Source: G963665925 sp963676345
GTDB taxonomy: Bacteria; Bacillota; Clostridia; Peptostreptococcales; Acidaminobacteraceae
DNA length: 64,000 nucleotides
NCBI GenBank assembly: GCA_963676345.2
Contig: CAXXTS010000005.1
Location: forward strand, 558,001 to 622,000
Reading direction: 5' to 3'
Position 1 is the first letter of the stretch. Every line of letters starts with the position of its first letter. A model generated the notes under the pieces. That model did not search any database. It was given only the letters and a program-made list of their open reading frames with translations, and was not told the origin of the DNA. The position numbers and the translations under genes are program-made. Below are positions 18,069 to 25,801 of the stretch, piece by piece.

Positions 18069-18998
18069 ATGAAATTAATGATTAAGAAAGCAGCCGCATT
18101 GGCTATAGTTATGACAATGGTCCTTGTCTTCGTTGCATGCAGTGCAAACGATGTTCCAACGGATTATGTTGACAGTAATAATGTTATTGAAGCGGGTCAA
18201 CTACAAGATATGCTTTCAGACAGCAAGACTGTTGTGATTGATGCGCGCAGCCTAGAAGATTATAACAAGGGACACCTTAAAGGTGCTATAAGTTTACCGG
18301 TTAGTGAAGTTACAATTTCTGAGCCAGTAAAAGGCATGATTGCACCTAAGGCGCAGGTGGAAAAGGTTTTAAGCAAGCGTGGTATTGAAAATGATAGCAA
18401 TGTTTATATTTATGATAATAAAAATGGCATTTATGCTTCCCGTCTTTGGTGGGTTCTGAAGGTTTATGGTCATGAAAGCGTAAAAGTGATCAATGGCGGC
18501 GATGTTGCAATCGTAAAAGAACTTGGAACTGCAGGTCTTACAGCGGAAGCAACGGTCCTCTCACCATCTGCTTATAAAGCTAAAGATGCGGATCTTTCAA
18601 CGTATGCATCAATTGAGGATATCTTGGCAGTTGTTGAAGATGAAAACAGCGCTGTCCGTATCATTGATGCTAGATCTGCTGCTGAAAATGCTGAAGGCAG
18701 TATCCCAGGTGCTGTTCTTTATCCACATACACAAAATACCAATGAAGATGGTACGTTTAAGTCACCATGGGAAATCTATTTAGATTATGAAGACAAAGGG
18801 TTTGAGCGTGAAGATGAGATTTATGTTTTCTGTAAATCATCTGTTAGAGCAGCACAAACATTACTCCTTCTCCAAGGCGCTGGGTATGAAAATGTGAAAA
18901 TTTATGACGGCGGCTGGATCGAATGGTCTGAAAAAGATGTTCCTAAAGTAGAGAAGATTGAAGAAAAAGTAACGCCTTCTGTAGGTGACGGTTCTTGA
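18069..18998 (+). CDS. Tandem-rhodanese lipoprotein (thiosulfate/3-mercaptopyruvate sulfurtransferase type)
   Basis: A signal peptide ends in the lipobox VFVAC (Cys about residue 24), so the protein should sit on the outer face of the membrane. Two rhodanese domains follow. The first (about residues 40-150, KTVVIDARSLEDYNKGHLKG) has an Asp (YIYDNKNGIYAS) where an active cysteine would be and is probably structural. The second (about 180-295) carries IIDARSAAENAEGSIPGA and the catalytic loop YVFCKSSVRAAQ with its cysteine. This matches two-domain sulfurtransferases in which only the C-terminal half is active. Surface exposure suggests processing of external thiosulfate before uptake. A good AATGGAGG site precedes the ATG, and a terminator follows. 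It lies in the same accessory block as the CoADR-rhodanese and YeeE genes. Confidence 0.88.
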   Translation: MKLMIKKAAALAIVMTMVLVFVACSANDVPTDYVDSNNVIEAGQLQDMLSDSKTVVIDARSLEDYNKGHLKGAISLPVSEVTISEPVKGMIAPKAQVEKVLSKRGIENDSNVYIYDNKNGIYASRLWWVLKVYGHESVKVINGGDVAIVKELGTAGLTAEATVLSPSAYKAKDADLSTYASIEDILAVVEDENSAVRIIDARSAAENAEGSIPGAVLYPHTQNTNEDGTFKSPWEIYLDYEDKGFEREDEIYVFCKSSVRAAQTLLLLQGAGYENVKIYDGGWIEWSEKDVPKVEKIEEKVTPSVGDGS

Positions 18999-19062
18999 TT
19001 GAACCCAAGCTTACGATCATTAAAAAACAAGCTCTAATAGGGTTTTAAGATGACTAATTAGA

Positions 19063-19098
19063 AGAACCAGTAGCATAAGAACGTGCTGCTGGTTCTTT
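19063..19098 (+). terminator. Intrinsic terminator after rhodanese gene
   Basis: AGAACCAGTAGCA and TGCTGCTGGTTCT form a stem, followed by TTTT. Confidence 0.8.
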
Positions 19099-19215
19099 TC
19101 TATGGTGTAAACTACGCAGAGAAGAATGACTATAACAAAAGGAAATATTAGGGTTTTGTCGAATATATATAGGGGTATGTTTTACTGCTACCTAGAAAAT
19201 ATGACAAAACACGAG

Positions 19216-19250
19216 AAAACGCTGGGAACTATTTTAGAGCAGCGTCTTTT
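19216..19250 (+). promoter_or_regulatory. Terminator-like hairpin just upstream of the helicase start
   Basis: AAAACGCTG (19216-19224) pairs with CAGCGT-c-TTTT (19240-19250). It ends only 9 nt before the helicase ATG and directly abuts its GGGGGA ribosome binding site. An 8-bp inverted repeat, GTTTTGTC/GACAAAAC (19153-19160 and 19203-19210), lies just upstream. Attenuation or site masking is possible. Confidence 0.4.
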
Positions 19251-19259
19251 GGGGGATAT

Positions 19260-22200
19260 ATGAAGCTTGTTAAAGGCATTTATGACCAAATAATAAATGA
19301 GGCACTAGAAGTACAAATGATAGACCGCCTAGACCAACTGGACTTTGGAAAAGAAAAAATAGACCATGCAGAAGTGCATGAAAAACTAGCCCTTTATTTG
19401 TCGCGTATTATTGCAAAAGGGCTTCATTACTATAAAGCAGATACGCGTATGGAAAAGCAAGTGGAAATTGCAAATACGCTAATAGAAAACTTAGCAAGGC
19501 TTGTTGAAGACCCTGATTTTATGGACTATAAAATCAATAGCAGTGAACTTTTAAAGAGTGTGTCAGAGAAGTCGGAGAAGAATAGAAATAATCTGGTGTA
19601 TCCACTCACTTCAATTTCCAAAACATCTCTTTTCACGGGTGCGCATAACGAACCCAATGTAGGCAGTGAACTGCGCAAGGAAATTGCATCAGCTGACCGG
19701 GTGGATATGATAGTTTCTTTTATAAAATTCAGCGGGTTACGCCTGATTTATGACGCTCTAAAAGAGCACACAAGCTCAAAAGAACTCAGGGTAATTACCA
19801 CATCCTATATGGGTGCATCTGATGCTAAGGCCATAGAGATGTTATCACAGCTCCCAAATACAAAAGTTAAAATATCATATGATACAGACCGCACTCGACT
19901 TCATGCTAAGGCTTACTATTTCCACAGAAATACTGGATATAGTACGGCATACATTGGCTCATCAAACCTATCTAAGGCAGCCTTAACCGAAGGAACAGAG
20001 TGGAATTTGAAGGTTTCAGAGTACACTTCAATAGAAATTATCGATAAATATAGAAGAACCTTTGAGTCATACTGGAATGCCCCGGAGTTTAAAGTGTTTG
20101 ATGTGACCAGTTCGCTGGATATTGCTAAACTGAGAAAATCGCTCAAGTTGGAAGGTCGCGCAAAAGATAAGACGACAGGTATGGCTGTCTTTGATATTAG
20201 ACCCTATGGCTATCAGCAAGATATTCTCGACCACCTTGAAGTTGAAAGATCAATACATCAGTCTTATAGAAATTTACTTGTTGCGGCAACGGGAACTGGA
20301 AAAACCGTGATTTCTGCCTTCGACTATAAAACGCATTTGAAATCAAATCCAGGCAGTCGAATGCTTTTTATTGCGCATAGAAAAGAGATCCTTGAACAGA
20401 GCATTTCTACCTTTAGGGGTATTTTGAAGGATCAAAATTTTGGAGATCTATGGGTAGGTGAGCATATTCCGGGAGACGATGACCACCTTTTTGTTTCTAT
20501 ACAAACCTTGAATGCGGGAGATAAATACAAAGATATTTCTAAAGACGAGTATGACTACATTGTACTGGATGAATCACATCACGGTGCAGCGGTTTCTTAT
20601 GAGAATATATTAAACTACTTTGAACCTCAGATTCTACTGGGGATGACAGCAACGCCAGAGCGTATGGATGGAAAAAGCATACTACCATATTTTAATAACA
20701 GAATAGCGTATGAAATCCGACTGGGAGAAGCCATTGATCGAGGCCTCCTATGTCCTTTTCATTATTTTGGTGTGACGGACTCGACAGATTTGAGTAAAGT
20801 GAAGTGGCAAGGCGGCAGATATGACGCGCGAGATTTAGAAGTGACTTACTTACATGACGATAAACGCATTCAGCTCATAGCGGATGCCTTACATAGATAT
20901 GTAAGCGACCAAGAAGAAGTGAGAGCCATTGGTTTCTGTGTCAGCCAAGGACACGCCCGCTTTATGAGTGATCGATTCAATAAAATGGGTTTAAAGTCAA
21001 TCTCACTAGATTCACGAAGCAGTCATGATGATAGAAGACTGGCAAAAATTGCGCTTGAACGTGGTGAAATACAGTTTATATTTGTTGTGGATTTGTATAA
21101 CGAAGGTGTAGACATACCATCGATCAATACAGTACTCTTCCTGCGTCCTACCGAATCGGCGACGGTCTTTATTCAGCAATTGGGGCGTGGTTTAAGAATT
21201 ACGGATGACAAAGCGGTTTTAACCGTTCTTGATTTTGTAGGACAAGCTAATAAAGGATACAGCTTTAGAACGAAATTCAGTGGGCTTATAGGAAAAACCA
21301 ATCACTCTTTGGAGCGACTCATAGACAACGACTTTCCGGTGCTTCCAAAGGGCAGCTTTATTCACCTGGAAAAGAAGGCCAAAAAATATATATTAGATAA
21401 CTTGCAGCAGAATAAATCCAATAAACGGAACATGCTGCGCTATTTAAAAGACTTATATTACCATACACCAGAGGCTGTAAATCTGATGACTTTCTTGACA
21501 CAGTTTAACTTAAGCCCCCACGAACTCTACAAGACAACGACTTTCACACACTTATGTTATGAAGCGGGTATTATTCAAGATCAAGTAAATTATCCAAATG
21601 ATCTGAGTAAGAAAGCCTTTTATAGACTTGGTTTGATGAACTCACTAAAATTTATTAAGTTTACAAAAACAGCTCTTGAAAATAATGGCTTCAATAAATC
21701 AAAGAATCGAGAAGAAGAGCAAATGACCTTAATGGTTTATTATACTTTGTTTGACAAGGTGCCAGATAAGTCAGCAATAGAAGACTTTGAGATTTTCTGT
21801 AAGAAAGAACCACTTTGGGTTAAGGAAATGCTGGAAATCTTGGATTATAACAAGGGGCGGATTGATTTTATTGGAAAGGAAACTGATTTAGCCTATGCCT
21901 GTCCGCTAGAGCTTCACGCACGCTATACAAAAGACCAAATACTCAGTGCTTTTGATAAACACACAGAGCACAAAAAACATAGTTCTAGAGAGGGCGTGCT
22001 TCCAGTTCCTGAAAAGGAGACAGATGTGTTCTTTGTGACGCTCAATAAGTCAGATAAGGACTTCTCTGCATCCACTATGTATGAGGACTATGCCATAAGT
22101 GAAACTCTATTTCACTGGCAGTCTCAAAGCAGGACCTCAGATACATCTGCAACTGGACTGCGATATATCAATCAACGAAAAAATGGAAACAAAATACTCA

Positions 22201-22373
22201 TATTTGTAAGAGCCGAGAAGAATAAGGACAGAGAAACTGCGCCTTTTTATTTTCTTGGGCCAGCAAACTACGTATCTCATGAAGGTTCCAAACCCATAAG
22301 TATTGTGTGGGAGCTAGAACATCCGATTCCGGCATTCTTGATGCGGGATGTTGGCGGGGCTGAGGTTGGGTAG
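19260..22373 (+). CDS. PLD-like nuclease / DEAD-DEAH helicase / DUF3427 protein, probable defence-type enzyme
   Basis: The 1037-residue product joins three parts. Residues about 115-290 are a phospholipase-D-like domain with one HxK half-site (RLHAKAYYF) and a following GSSNLS. Residues about 310-700 are a superfamily 2 helicase with motif I AATGTGKTVIS, motif II DESH (VLDESHHGAA), motif III GMTATPERMDG and motif VI QQLGRGLR. The C-terminal ~150 residues match DUF3427: DVFFVTLNKSDKDFS, LFHWQSQSRTS, then IVWELEHPIPAF. Enzymes of this build are common in defence and restriction neighbourhoods and presumably cut or translocate DNA. No partner methyltransferase is adjacent. The ATG follows GGGGG closely. 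A broken NERD-domain gene lies directly downstream. Confidence 0.85.
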   Translation: MKLVKGIYDQIINEALEVQMIDRLDQLDFGKEKIDHAEVHEKLALYLSRIIAKGLHYYKADTRMEKQVEIANTLIENLARLVEDPDFMDYKINSSELLKSVSEKSEKNRNNLVYPLTSISKTSLFTGAHNEPNVGSELRKEIASADRVDMIVSFIKFSGLRLIYDALKEHTSSKELRVITTSYMGASDAKAIEMLSQLPNTKVKISYDTDRTRLHAKAYYFHRNTGYSTAYIGSSNLSKAALTEGTEWNLKVSEYTSIEIIDKYRRTFESYWNAPEFKVFDVTSSLDIAKLRKSLKLEGRAKDKTTGMAVFDIRPYGYQQDILDHLEVERSIHQSYRNLLVAATGTGKTVISAFDYKTHLKSNPGSRMLFIAHRKEILEQSISTFRGILKDQNFGDLWVGEHIPGDDDHLFVSIQTLNAGDKYKDISKDEYDYIVLDESHHGAAVSYENILNYFEPQILLGMTATPERMDGKSILPYFNNRIAYEIRLGEAIDRGLLCPFHYFGVTDSTDLSKVKWQGGRYDARDLEVTYLHDDKRIQLIADALHRYVSDQEEVRAIGFCVSQGHARFMSDRFNKMGLKSISLDSRSSHDDRRLAKIALERGEIQFIFVVDLYNEGVDIPSINTVLFLRPTESATVFIQQLGRGLRITDDKAVLTVLDFVGQANKGYSFRTKFSGLIGKTNHSLERLIDNDFPVLPKGSFIHLEKKAKKYILDNLQQNKSNKRNMLRYLKDLYYHTPEAVNLMTFLTQFNLSPHELYKTTTFTHLCYEAGIIQDQVNYPNDLSKKAFYRLGLMNSLKFIKFTKTALENNGFNKSKNREEEQMTLMVYYTLFDKVPDKSAIEDFEIFCKKEPLWVKEMLEILDYNKGRIDFIGKETDLAYACPLELHARYTKDQILSAFDKHTEHKKHSSREGVLPVPEKETDVFFVTLNKSDKDFSASTMYEDYAISETLFHWQSQSRTSDTSATGLRYINQRKNGNKILIFVRAEKNKDRETAPFYFLGPANYVSHEGSKPISIVWELEHPIPAFLMRDVGGAEVG

Positions 22374-22411
22374 GGTTTTGGTGTGTAATAGAATAATAAA
22401 AAGGAGAGCGT

Positions 22412-22718
22412 ATGTTCTATTTGTTAATTGTACTAAAATGAATACATGATGAATAAGTATAATGATCATACGTACTCCATAATCGTTTTTAGCCAGCGTT
22501 GTACATTGAAAAAAATATCTGTTGAATCACAAGATGTTATTGTGCTTAAAAGAGATCAATTGACACGTCGATTGAATAGGGTCATTCGTGGCCGTCAAAA
22601 TGTAATTGATGCACAAGAGTTACATGTTGTTTTTGAACACCTTCGAACATGTACTGAGGTGTCAGACGCGGTGAAGAGCGCGCATATTGAAAATATTCTT
22701 GAGTTTAAGGTTAAGTGA
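22412..22718 (+). pseudogene. Remnant of a NERD-domain (nuclease-related) membrane protein gene, large internal deletion
   Basis: A good AAGGAGAG site is followed by an ATG (22412) and eight codons reading MFYLLIVLK, then a stop. This is how the N-terminal membrane anchor of many NERD proteins begins. Directly after, in another frame, lies an open stretch (22446-22718, 90 codons) reading TYSIIVFSQRCTLKKISVES and onward, which resembles the C-terminal part of NERD proteins (IVVFS-x-RC-x-LK). The catalytic NERD core between the two is missing. The simplest reading is a gene with an internal deletion of a few hundred bases. Alternatively the 90-codon frame is expressed alone, but it has no ribosome binding site. 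It sits 38 bp behind the helicase gene, so the two may once have formed a pair. Confidence 0.6.
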
Positions 22719-22724
22719 TTGGTT

Positions 22725-22745
22725 GTTTACACATTAAATGTAAAC
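22725..22745 (+). repeat. Perfect 7-bp inverted repeat after the NERD remnant
   Basis: GTTTACA (22725-22731) and TGTAAAC (22739-22745) can form a hairpin directly after the remnant stop codon. No T-run follows. Confidence 0.5.
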
Positions 22746-22751
22746 AGCACC

Positions 22752-22875
22752 GAGCACCCTCCGAATGCTCACGAAAGCGTAGCCGCGCCATATAGAAATA
22801 AAAGAATGTCCCTTCGATTGTGTTTACACAAAATCAAAGGGACATTCTTTTATTTCTGCATTGCTTTATCTTTCC
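22752..22875 (+). ncRNA. Intergenic structured element, copy A (partner at 50756-50874)
   Basis: This 124-nt element has a 5' stem GAGCA/TGCTC (22752-22756, 22766-22770), the block CGCGCCATATA (22784-22794), a near-perfect long hairpin (15 bp at 22800-22814 with 22837-22851, plus a nested GATTGTG-TTTA-CACAA stem) and the tail TTTCTGCATTGCTTTATCTT from 22853. The same order and spacing recur at 50756-50874 with an unrelated long hairpin. Long T-rich flanks let the hairpin act as a terminator, but the conserved blocks are not explained by that. I do not recognise the family, and the strand is a guess from the T-rich 3' tail. Confidence 0.5.
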
Positions 22876-22890
22876 CGCAAAAAAGACGGA

Positions 22891-22920
22891 AAGCGCACGT
22901 TGCATTCGTGCGCTTGTTTT
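22891..22920 (+). terminator. Intrinsic terminator downstream of element A
   Basis: AAGCGCACG (22891-22899) pairs perfectly with CGTGCGCTT (22907-22915), followed by GTTTT. The remaining bases to rpsT (22921-23055) show only AT-rich sequence that may hold the rpsT 3' end. Confidence 0.7.
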
Positions 22921-23055
22921 CATTATAAATCTGAATTCAAATTTATAACAAGGGAATTGGGGAATCAATCTCCCTTATTAAAGGCATTCTGATTGATCTG
23001 GTCAGATACCCTTTTAAAAGTCTTAACTCGCATAGAATAAATCATTAGAGGGTGA

Positions 23056-23319
23056 TTATGCTAGAGTGTTAAGCTTTTTAGATAGACGAGCAACCTTACG
23101 AGATGCTGCGTTCTTGTGAATCACGTTCTTTTCAGATGCCTTACGAGCAAGCTTTTGAACTTCGTTGAACTTTGCAGTTGCAACAGCCTTGTCACCAGCT
23201 TCTAGAGCTTCTAGGAAACGCTTTTCAGCAGTCTTAAGAGCAGACTTACGAGATTTGTTGATCTCAGTTTTCTTAGAGATAACTTTAACTCTCTTCTTAG
23301 CAGATTTAATATTAGCCAT
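23056..23319 (-). CDS. rpsT: 30S ribosomal protein S20
   Basis: The 87-residue, lysine/alanine-rich helical protein begins MANIKSAKKRVKV and contains KNVIHKNAASRKVARLSKKL, the S20 signature. It binds 16S rRNA in the small subunit. The start at 23319 gives the standard S20 length and N terminus and follows GAGAGGTGG; the longer frame beginning at 23343 is rejected. The gene is transcribed opposite to holA and lepA, as in Bacillus. It has its own strong promoter (23393-23421) and a GC-rich hairpin in its leader that could be an autoregulatory site. Confidence 0.97.
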   Translation of the reverse strand: MANIKSAKKRVKVISKKTEINKSRKSALKTAEKRFLEALEAGDKAVATAKFNEVQKLARKASEKNVIHKNAASRKVARLSKKLNTLA

Positions 23320-23343
23320 TTTTTTATTCCACCTCTCTTTCAT

Positions 23344-23376
23344 CTGAACACAGGGCGTTTAAACGCCGGTGCTCAG
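23344..23376 (-). promoter_or_regulatory. GC-rich leader hairpin of rpsT
   Basis: CTGA-x-CAC at one end pairs with GTG-x-TCAG at the other, enclosing the perfect 14-bp palindrome GGCGTTTAAACGCC. It lies in the rpsT 5' leader just ahead of the ribosome binding site. S20 autoregulation is known in other bacteria, so a regulatory role is plausible but unproven. Confidence 0.45.
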
Positions 23377-23392
23377 TTAGTCAACAAAAAGA

Positions 23393-23421
23393 ATTATAAC
23401 ACTCTTTCAGGTGTAAAACAA
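23393..23421 (-). promoter_or_regulatory. rpsT promoter
   Basis: On the minus strand TTGTTT (23421-23416) and TATAAT (23398-23393) are separated by exactly 17 bp. They sit directly upstream of the rpsT leader hairpin. Confidence 0.8.
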
Positions 23422-23544
23422 GACAATAGTGGCCTTATTGATAAAATTAATTATTTCCAAATTATCTGAAAATACCAAAGAATCTATACATGAGTAAAAT
23501 GGGCTTCTAATATTATAGGTGTTTAGTATCTAAGTGGTTTGTGA

Positions 23545-23657
23545 TATAATAGTACAGAATGTGCACTCGAAGAACTTATGGTTGATGTGCACATGTTTTT
23601 AATTGTGCATATAATCCCGCAAGCGGTGCTTAAAACTGCCTAATTTGTGTGGGATGC
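23545..23657 (+). promoter_or_regulatory. lepA promoter and structured leader
   Basis: A TATAAT at 23545-23550 is followed by ATGTGCAC (23559-23566), which pairs with GTGCACAT (23587-23594) ahead of GTTTTT, a possible attenuator. A second potential stem (ATCCC near 23614 with GGGAT at 23651) ends just before the AGGAGG of lepA. The -35 (TTTAGT, 23522-23527) is weak. Confidence 0.45.
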
Positions 23658-23674
23658 TATAGAGGAGGATGAAC

Positions 23675-25486
23675 ATGTCGAATCATCAAGACAAGATTCG
23701 TAACTTCAGTATCATCGCTCATATTGATCACGGTAAATCAACACTGGCTGACAGACTCATTGAAAAAACGGGTCTGCTGACAGAACGAGAAATGCAAGAT
23801 CAGATTATGGATACGATGGATCTGGAGAGAGAACGTGGCATTACAATTAAACTGAATACAACGCGCCTTATATACAAAGCGAGCGATGGTGAAGAGTACA
23901 CACTCAATTTGATCGATACTCCGGGACACGTCGATTTCACCTATGAAGTTTCAAGATCACTGGCAGCCTGTGAAGGGGCCGTGCTTGTTGTAGATGCCTC
24001 TCAGGGTGTTGAAGCCCAGACACTGGCAAATGTACATCTTGCAGACCAGCAAGGCCTTGAAATATTACCGGTACTCAATAAAATTGACCTGCCAAGTGCG
24101 CGTCCAGAAGAAATTAAAACAGAAATTGAGGACGTTATTGGAATTTTAGCAGAAAATGCACCAGAAGTATCAGCTAAATCGGGACTCAACATGGAAGATG
24201 TGCTTGAGATGATTGTAAAATCTGTACCGCATCCGACAGGTGATCCGAAAAAGCCGCTTAAATGCCTGATATTTGATTCAGTTTATGACAGCTACAAGGG
24301 TGTTGTTGCATCCGTTAGAGTGTTTGATGGAGAAGTTAAAAAAGGCGACATCATGATGATGATGTCTACAGGCAAGACATTTGAAGTGGTTGAAGTGGGT
24401 GTCTATACACCTGGGCCACTGCCACAGCCTAAACTGCAGGCCGGCGATGTTGGCTACATCACAGCATCTATTAAAGATGTAAAGCACTGTCAGGTAGGCG
24501 ATACGATTACCCTAAAAAACAATCCGACACCTAAGCCGTTGCCTGGATATAAGAAGGCAACACCTATGGTTTACTGTGGTATTTATCCTGCTGAGGGTGA
24601 AAGCTATGATGTCATTCGTGATGCACTGGAAAAGCTTCAGCTCAATGACGCAGCACTGACATTTGAACCTGAAACATCCGTAGCCCTAGGCTTTGGTTTC
24701 CGCTGTGGATTCCTTGGACTGCTGCATCTTGAAATCATGCAGGAACGTCTTGAAAGAGAATTTGATCTGGACATCATTGCGACGGCACCAGGTGTAATTT
24801 ACCGCATAACGAAGACAGATGGAGAAGTTATTTTCGTTCAAAATCCATCCAATTTACCACCGCAAACTGAAATCACAATGATGGAAGAACCTATTGTAGA
24901 TGCAAAGATATTCATTCCAAGTGAGTACGTGGGGAATGTAATGGAACTCTGTCAACAAAGACGTGGCAGCATGATTCATATGGATTATCTGGATGAACGC
25001 AGAGTCATGCTCCATTATGATTTGCCGCTTAATGAAGTTATTTATGATTTCTTTGATGCACTCAAGACAAAAACACGTGGTTACGGTTCACTGGACTATG
25101 AAGTGAAGGGCTATGTTGAGTCTGATCTTGTTAAGCTGGATATCCTTCTGAACAAGGAGAACATCGATGCCTTCTCTATGATTGTTCATAAGACTAAGGC
25201 AGAGTACCGTGGGCGTCAAATTTGTGAGCGTCTAAAAGACGTTATTCCAAGACACCAGTTCGTTATTCCAATTCAAGCAGCAATTGGAAATAAAGTTATT
25301 GCCAGAGAAACCATTAAAGCACTACGTAAAGACGTACTCGCTAAATGTTATGGTGGTGACATTTCTAGAAAGAAAAAGCTTCTTGCTAAGCAAAAGGAAG
25401 GTAAGAAGAGAATGCGTCAAATGGGTAATGTTGAAGTGCCACAGCAGGCATTCCTATCTGTTCTTAAGTTTGACGAAGAAAGCTAG
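23675..25486 (+). CDS. lepA: Elongation factor 4 (LepA), ribosome-associated GTPase
   Basis: The 603-residue translational GTPase contains G1 AHIDHGKST, the RERGITIKLNTTRL switch region, G3 DTPGHVDF, G4 NKIDL and the LepA-specific C-terminal domain ending GKKRMRQMGNVEVPQQAFLS. EF4 binds the ribosome and influences elongation or initiation under stress. The second ATG (23675) is preferred because AGGAGG (23663-23668) is correctly spaced for it, while the first ATG at 23669 would abut the site. The gene is separated from hemW by a terminator and a structured leader. In sporulating Firmicutes gpr and spoIIP usually lie between rpsT and lepA; they are absent here. Confidence 0.97.
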   Translation: MSNHQDKIRNFSIIAHIDHGKSTLADRLIEKTGLLTEREMQDQIMDTMDLERERGITIKLNTTRLIYKASDGEEYTLNLIDTPGHVDFTYEVSRSLAACEGAVLVVDASQGVEAQTLANVHLADQQGLEILPVLNKIDLPSARPEEIKTEIEDVIGILAENAPEVSAKSGLNMEDVLEMIVKSVPHPTGDPKKPLKCLIFDSVYDSYKGVVASVRVFDGEVKKGDIMMMMSTGKTFEVVEVGVYTPGPLPQPKLQAGDVGYITASIKDVKHCQVGDTITLKNNPTPKPLPGYKKATPMVYCGIYPAEGESYDVIRDALEKLQLNDAALTFEPETSVALGFGFRCGFLGLLHLEIMQERLEREFDLDIIATAPGVIYRITKTDGEVIFVQNPSNLPPQTEITMMEEPIVDAKIFIPSEYVGNVMELCQQRRGSMIHMDYLDERRVMLHYDLPLNEVIYDFFDALKTKTRGYGSLDYEVKGYVESDLVKLDILLNKENIDAFSMIVHKTKAEYRGRQICERLKDVIPRHQFVIPIQAAIGNKVIARETIKALRKDVLAKCYGGDISRKKKLLAKQKEGKKRMRQMGNVEVPQQAFLSVLKFDEES

Positions 25487-25528
25487 TGTTTACAAAAGCG
25501 GTTCAGACAAAGGCTGATTTTTATGAAA

Positions 25529-25566
25529 GTTAAGTTTAATGAATGTTAACTTTAATGAACGTTAAG
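25529..25566 (+). repeat. Short tandem repeat, 16-bp unit, ~2.4 copies
   Basis: GTTAAGTTTAATGAAT (25529-25544) is followed by GTTAACTTTAATGAAC (25545-25560) and a partial GTTAAG. The two full units differ at two positions. The function is unknown; it lies in the 315-bp gap between lepA and hemW. Confidence 0.7.
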
Positions 25567-25663
25567 GACTTAGAGCGTTTATCAATATTGACAGTTCAAT
25601 TTGAATTTTTCTTAAAGGCTTGAACGTATAATGAAATCTGAACCCCCAGAAATAAACGAGTAG

Positions 25664-25713
25664 AGCCAGCGAGCATGACGTATCATTAAAATACGTGGGC
25701 TTGCTGGCTTTTT
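25664..25713 (+). terminator. Intrinsic terminator between lepA and hemW
   Basis: GCCAGC..AGC..ACGTAT pairs with ATACGT..GCT..GCTGGC over a long interrupted stem, followed by TTTTT. A TATAAT at 25627-25632 just upstream could start a short (~80-nt) separate transcript. Confidence 0.85.
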
Positions 25714-25723
25714 ATATTTGCCA

Positions 25724-25782
25724 CGGATATAAACACCTATAAAAGAGTCGATTATATCCGTTGAAAATGCTTGTAATCGACT
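25724..25782 (+). promoter_or_regulatory. Two mutually exclusive 9-bp hairpins in the hemW leader
   Basis: CGGATATAA (25724-25732) pairs with TTATATCCG (25752-25760). AGTCGATTA (25746-25754) pairs with TAATCGACT (25774-25782). Both stems are perfect and share three bases, so only one can form at a time. The second ends a few bases before the AAGGAAAAGAGG ribosome binding site of hemW. The layout suggests a switch, though no ligand-binding domain is evident. Confidence 0.45.
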
Positions 25783-25801
25783 TAAGGAAAAGAGGTCTAA
25801 C

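Noticed and set aside
22719..22928. 69-codon open frame downstream of the NERD remnant
   Set aside because: It runs through inverted repeats and terminator hairpins, lacks a ribosome binding site and shows no family resemblance; the DNA is better explained as structured element A.
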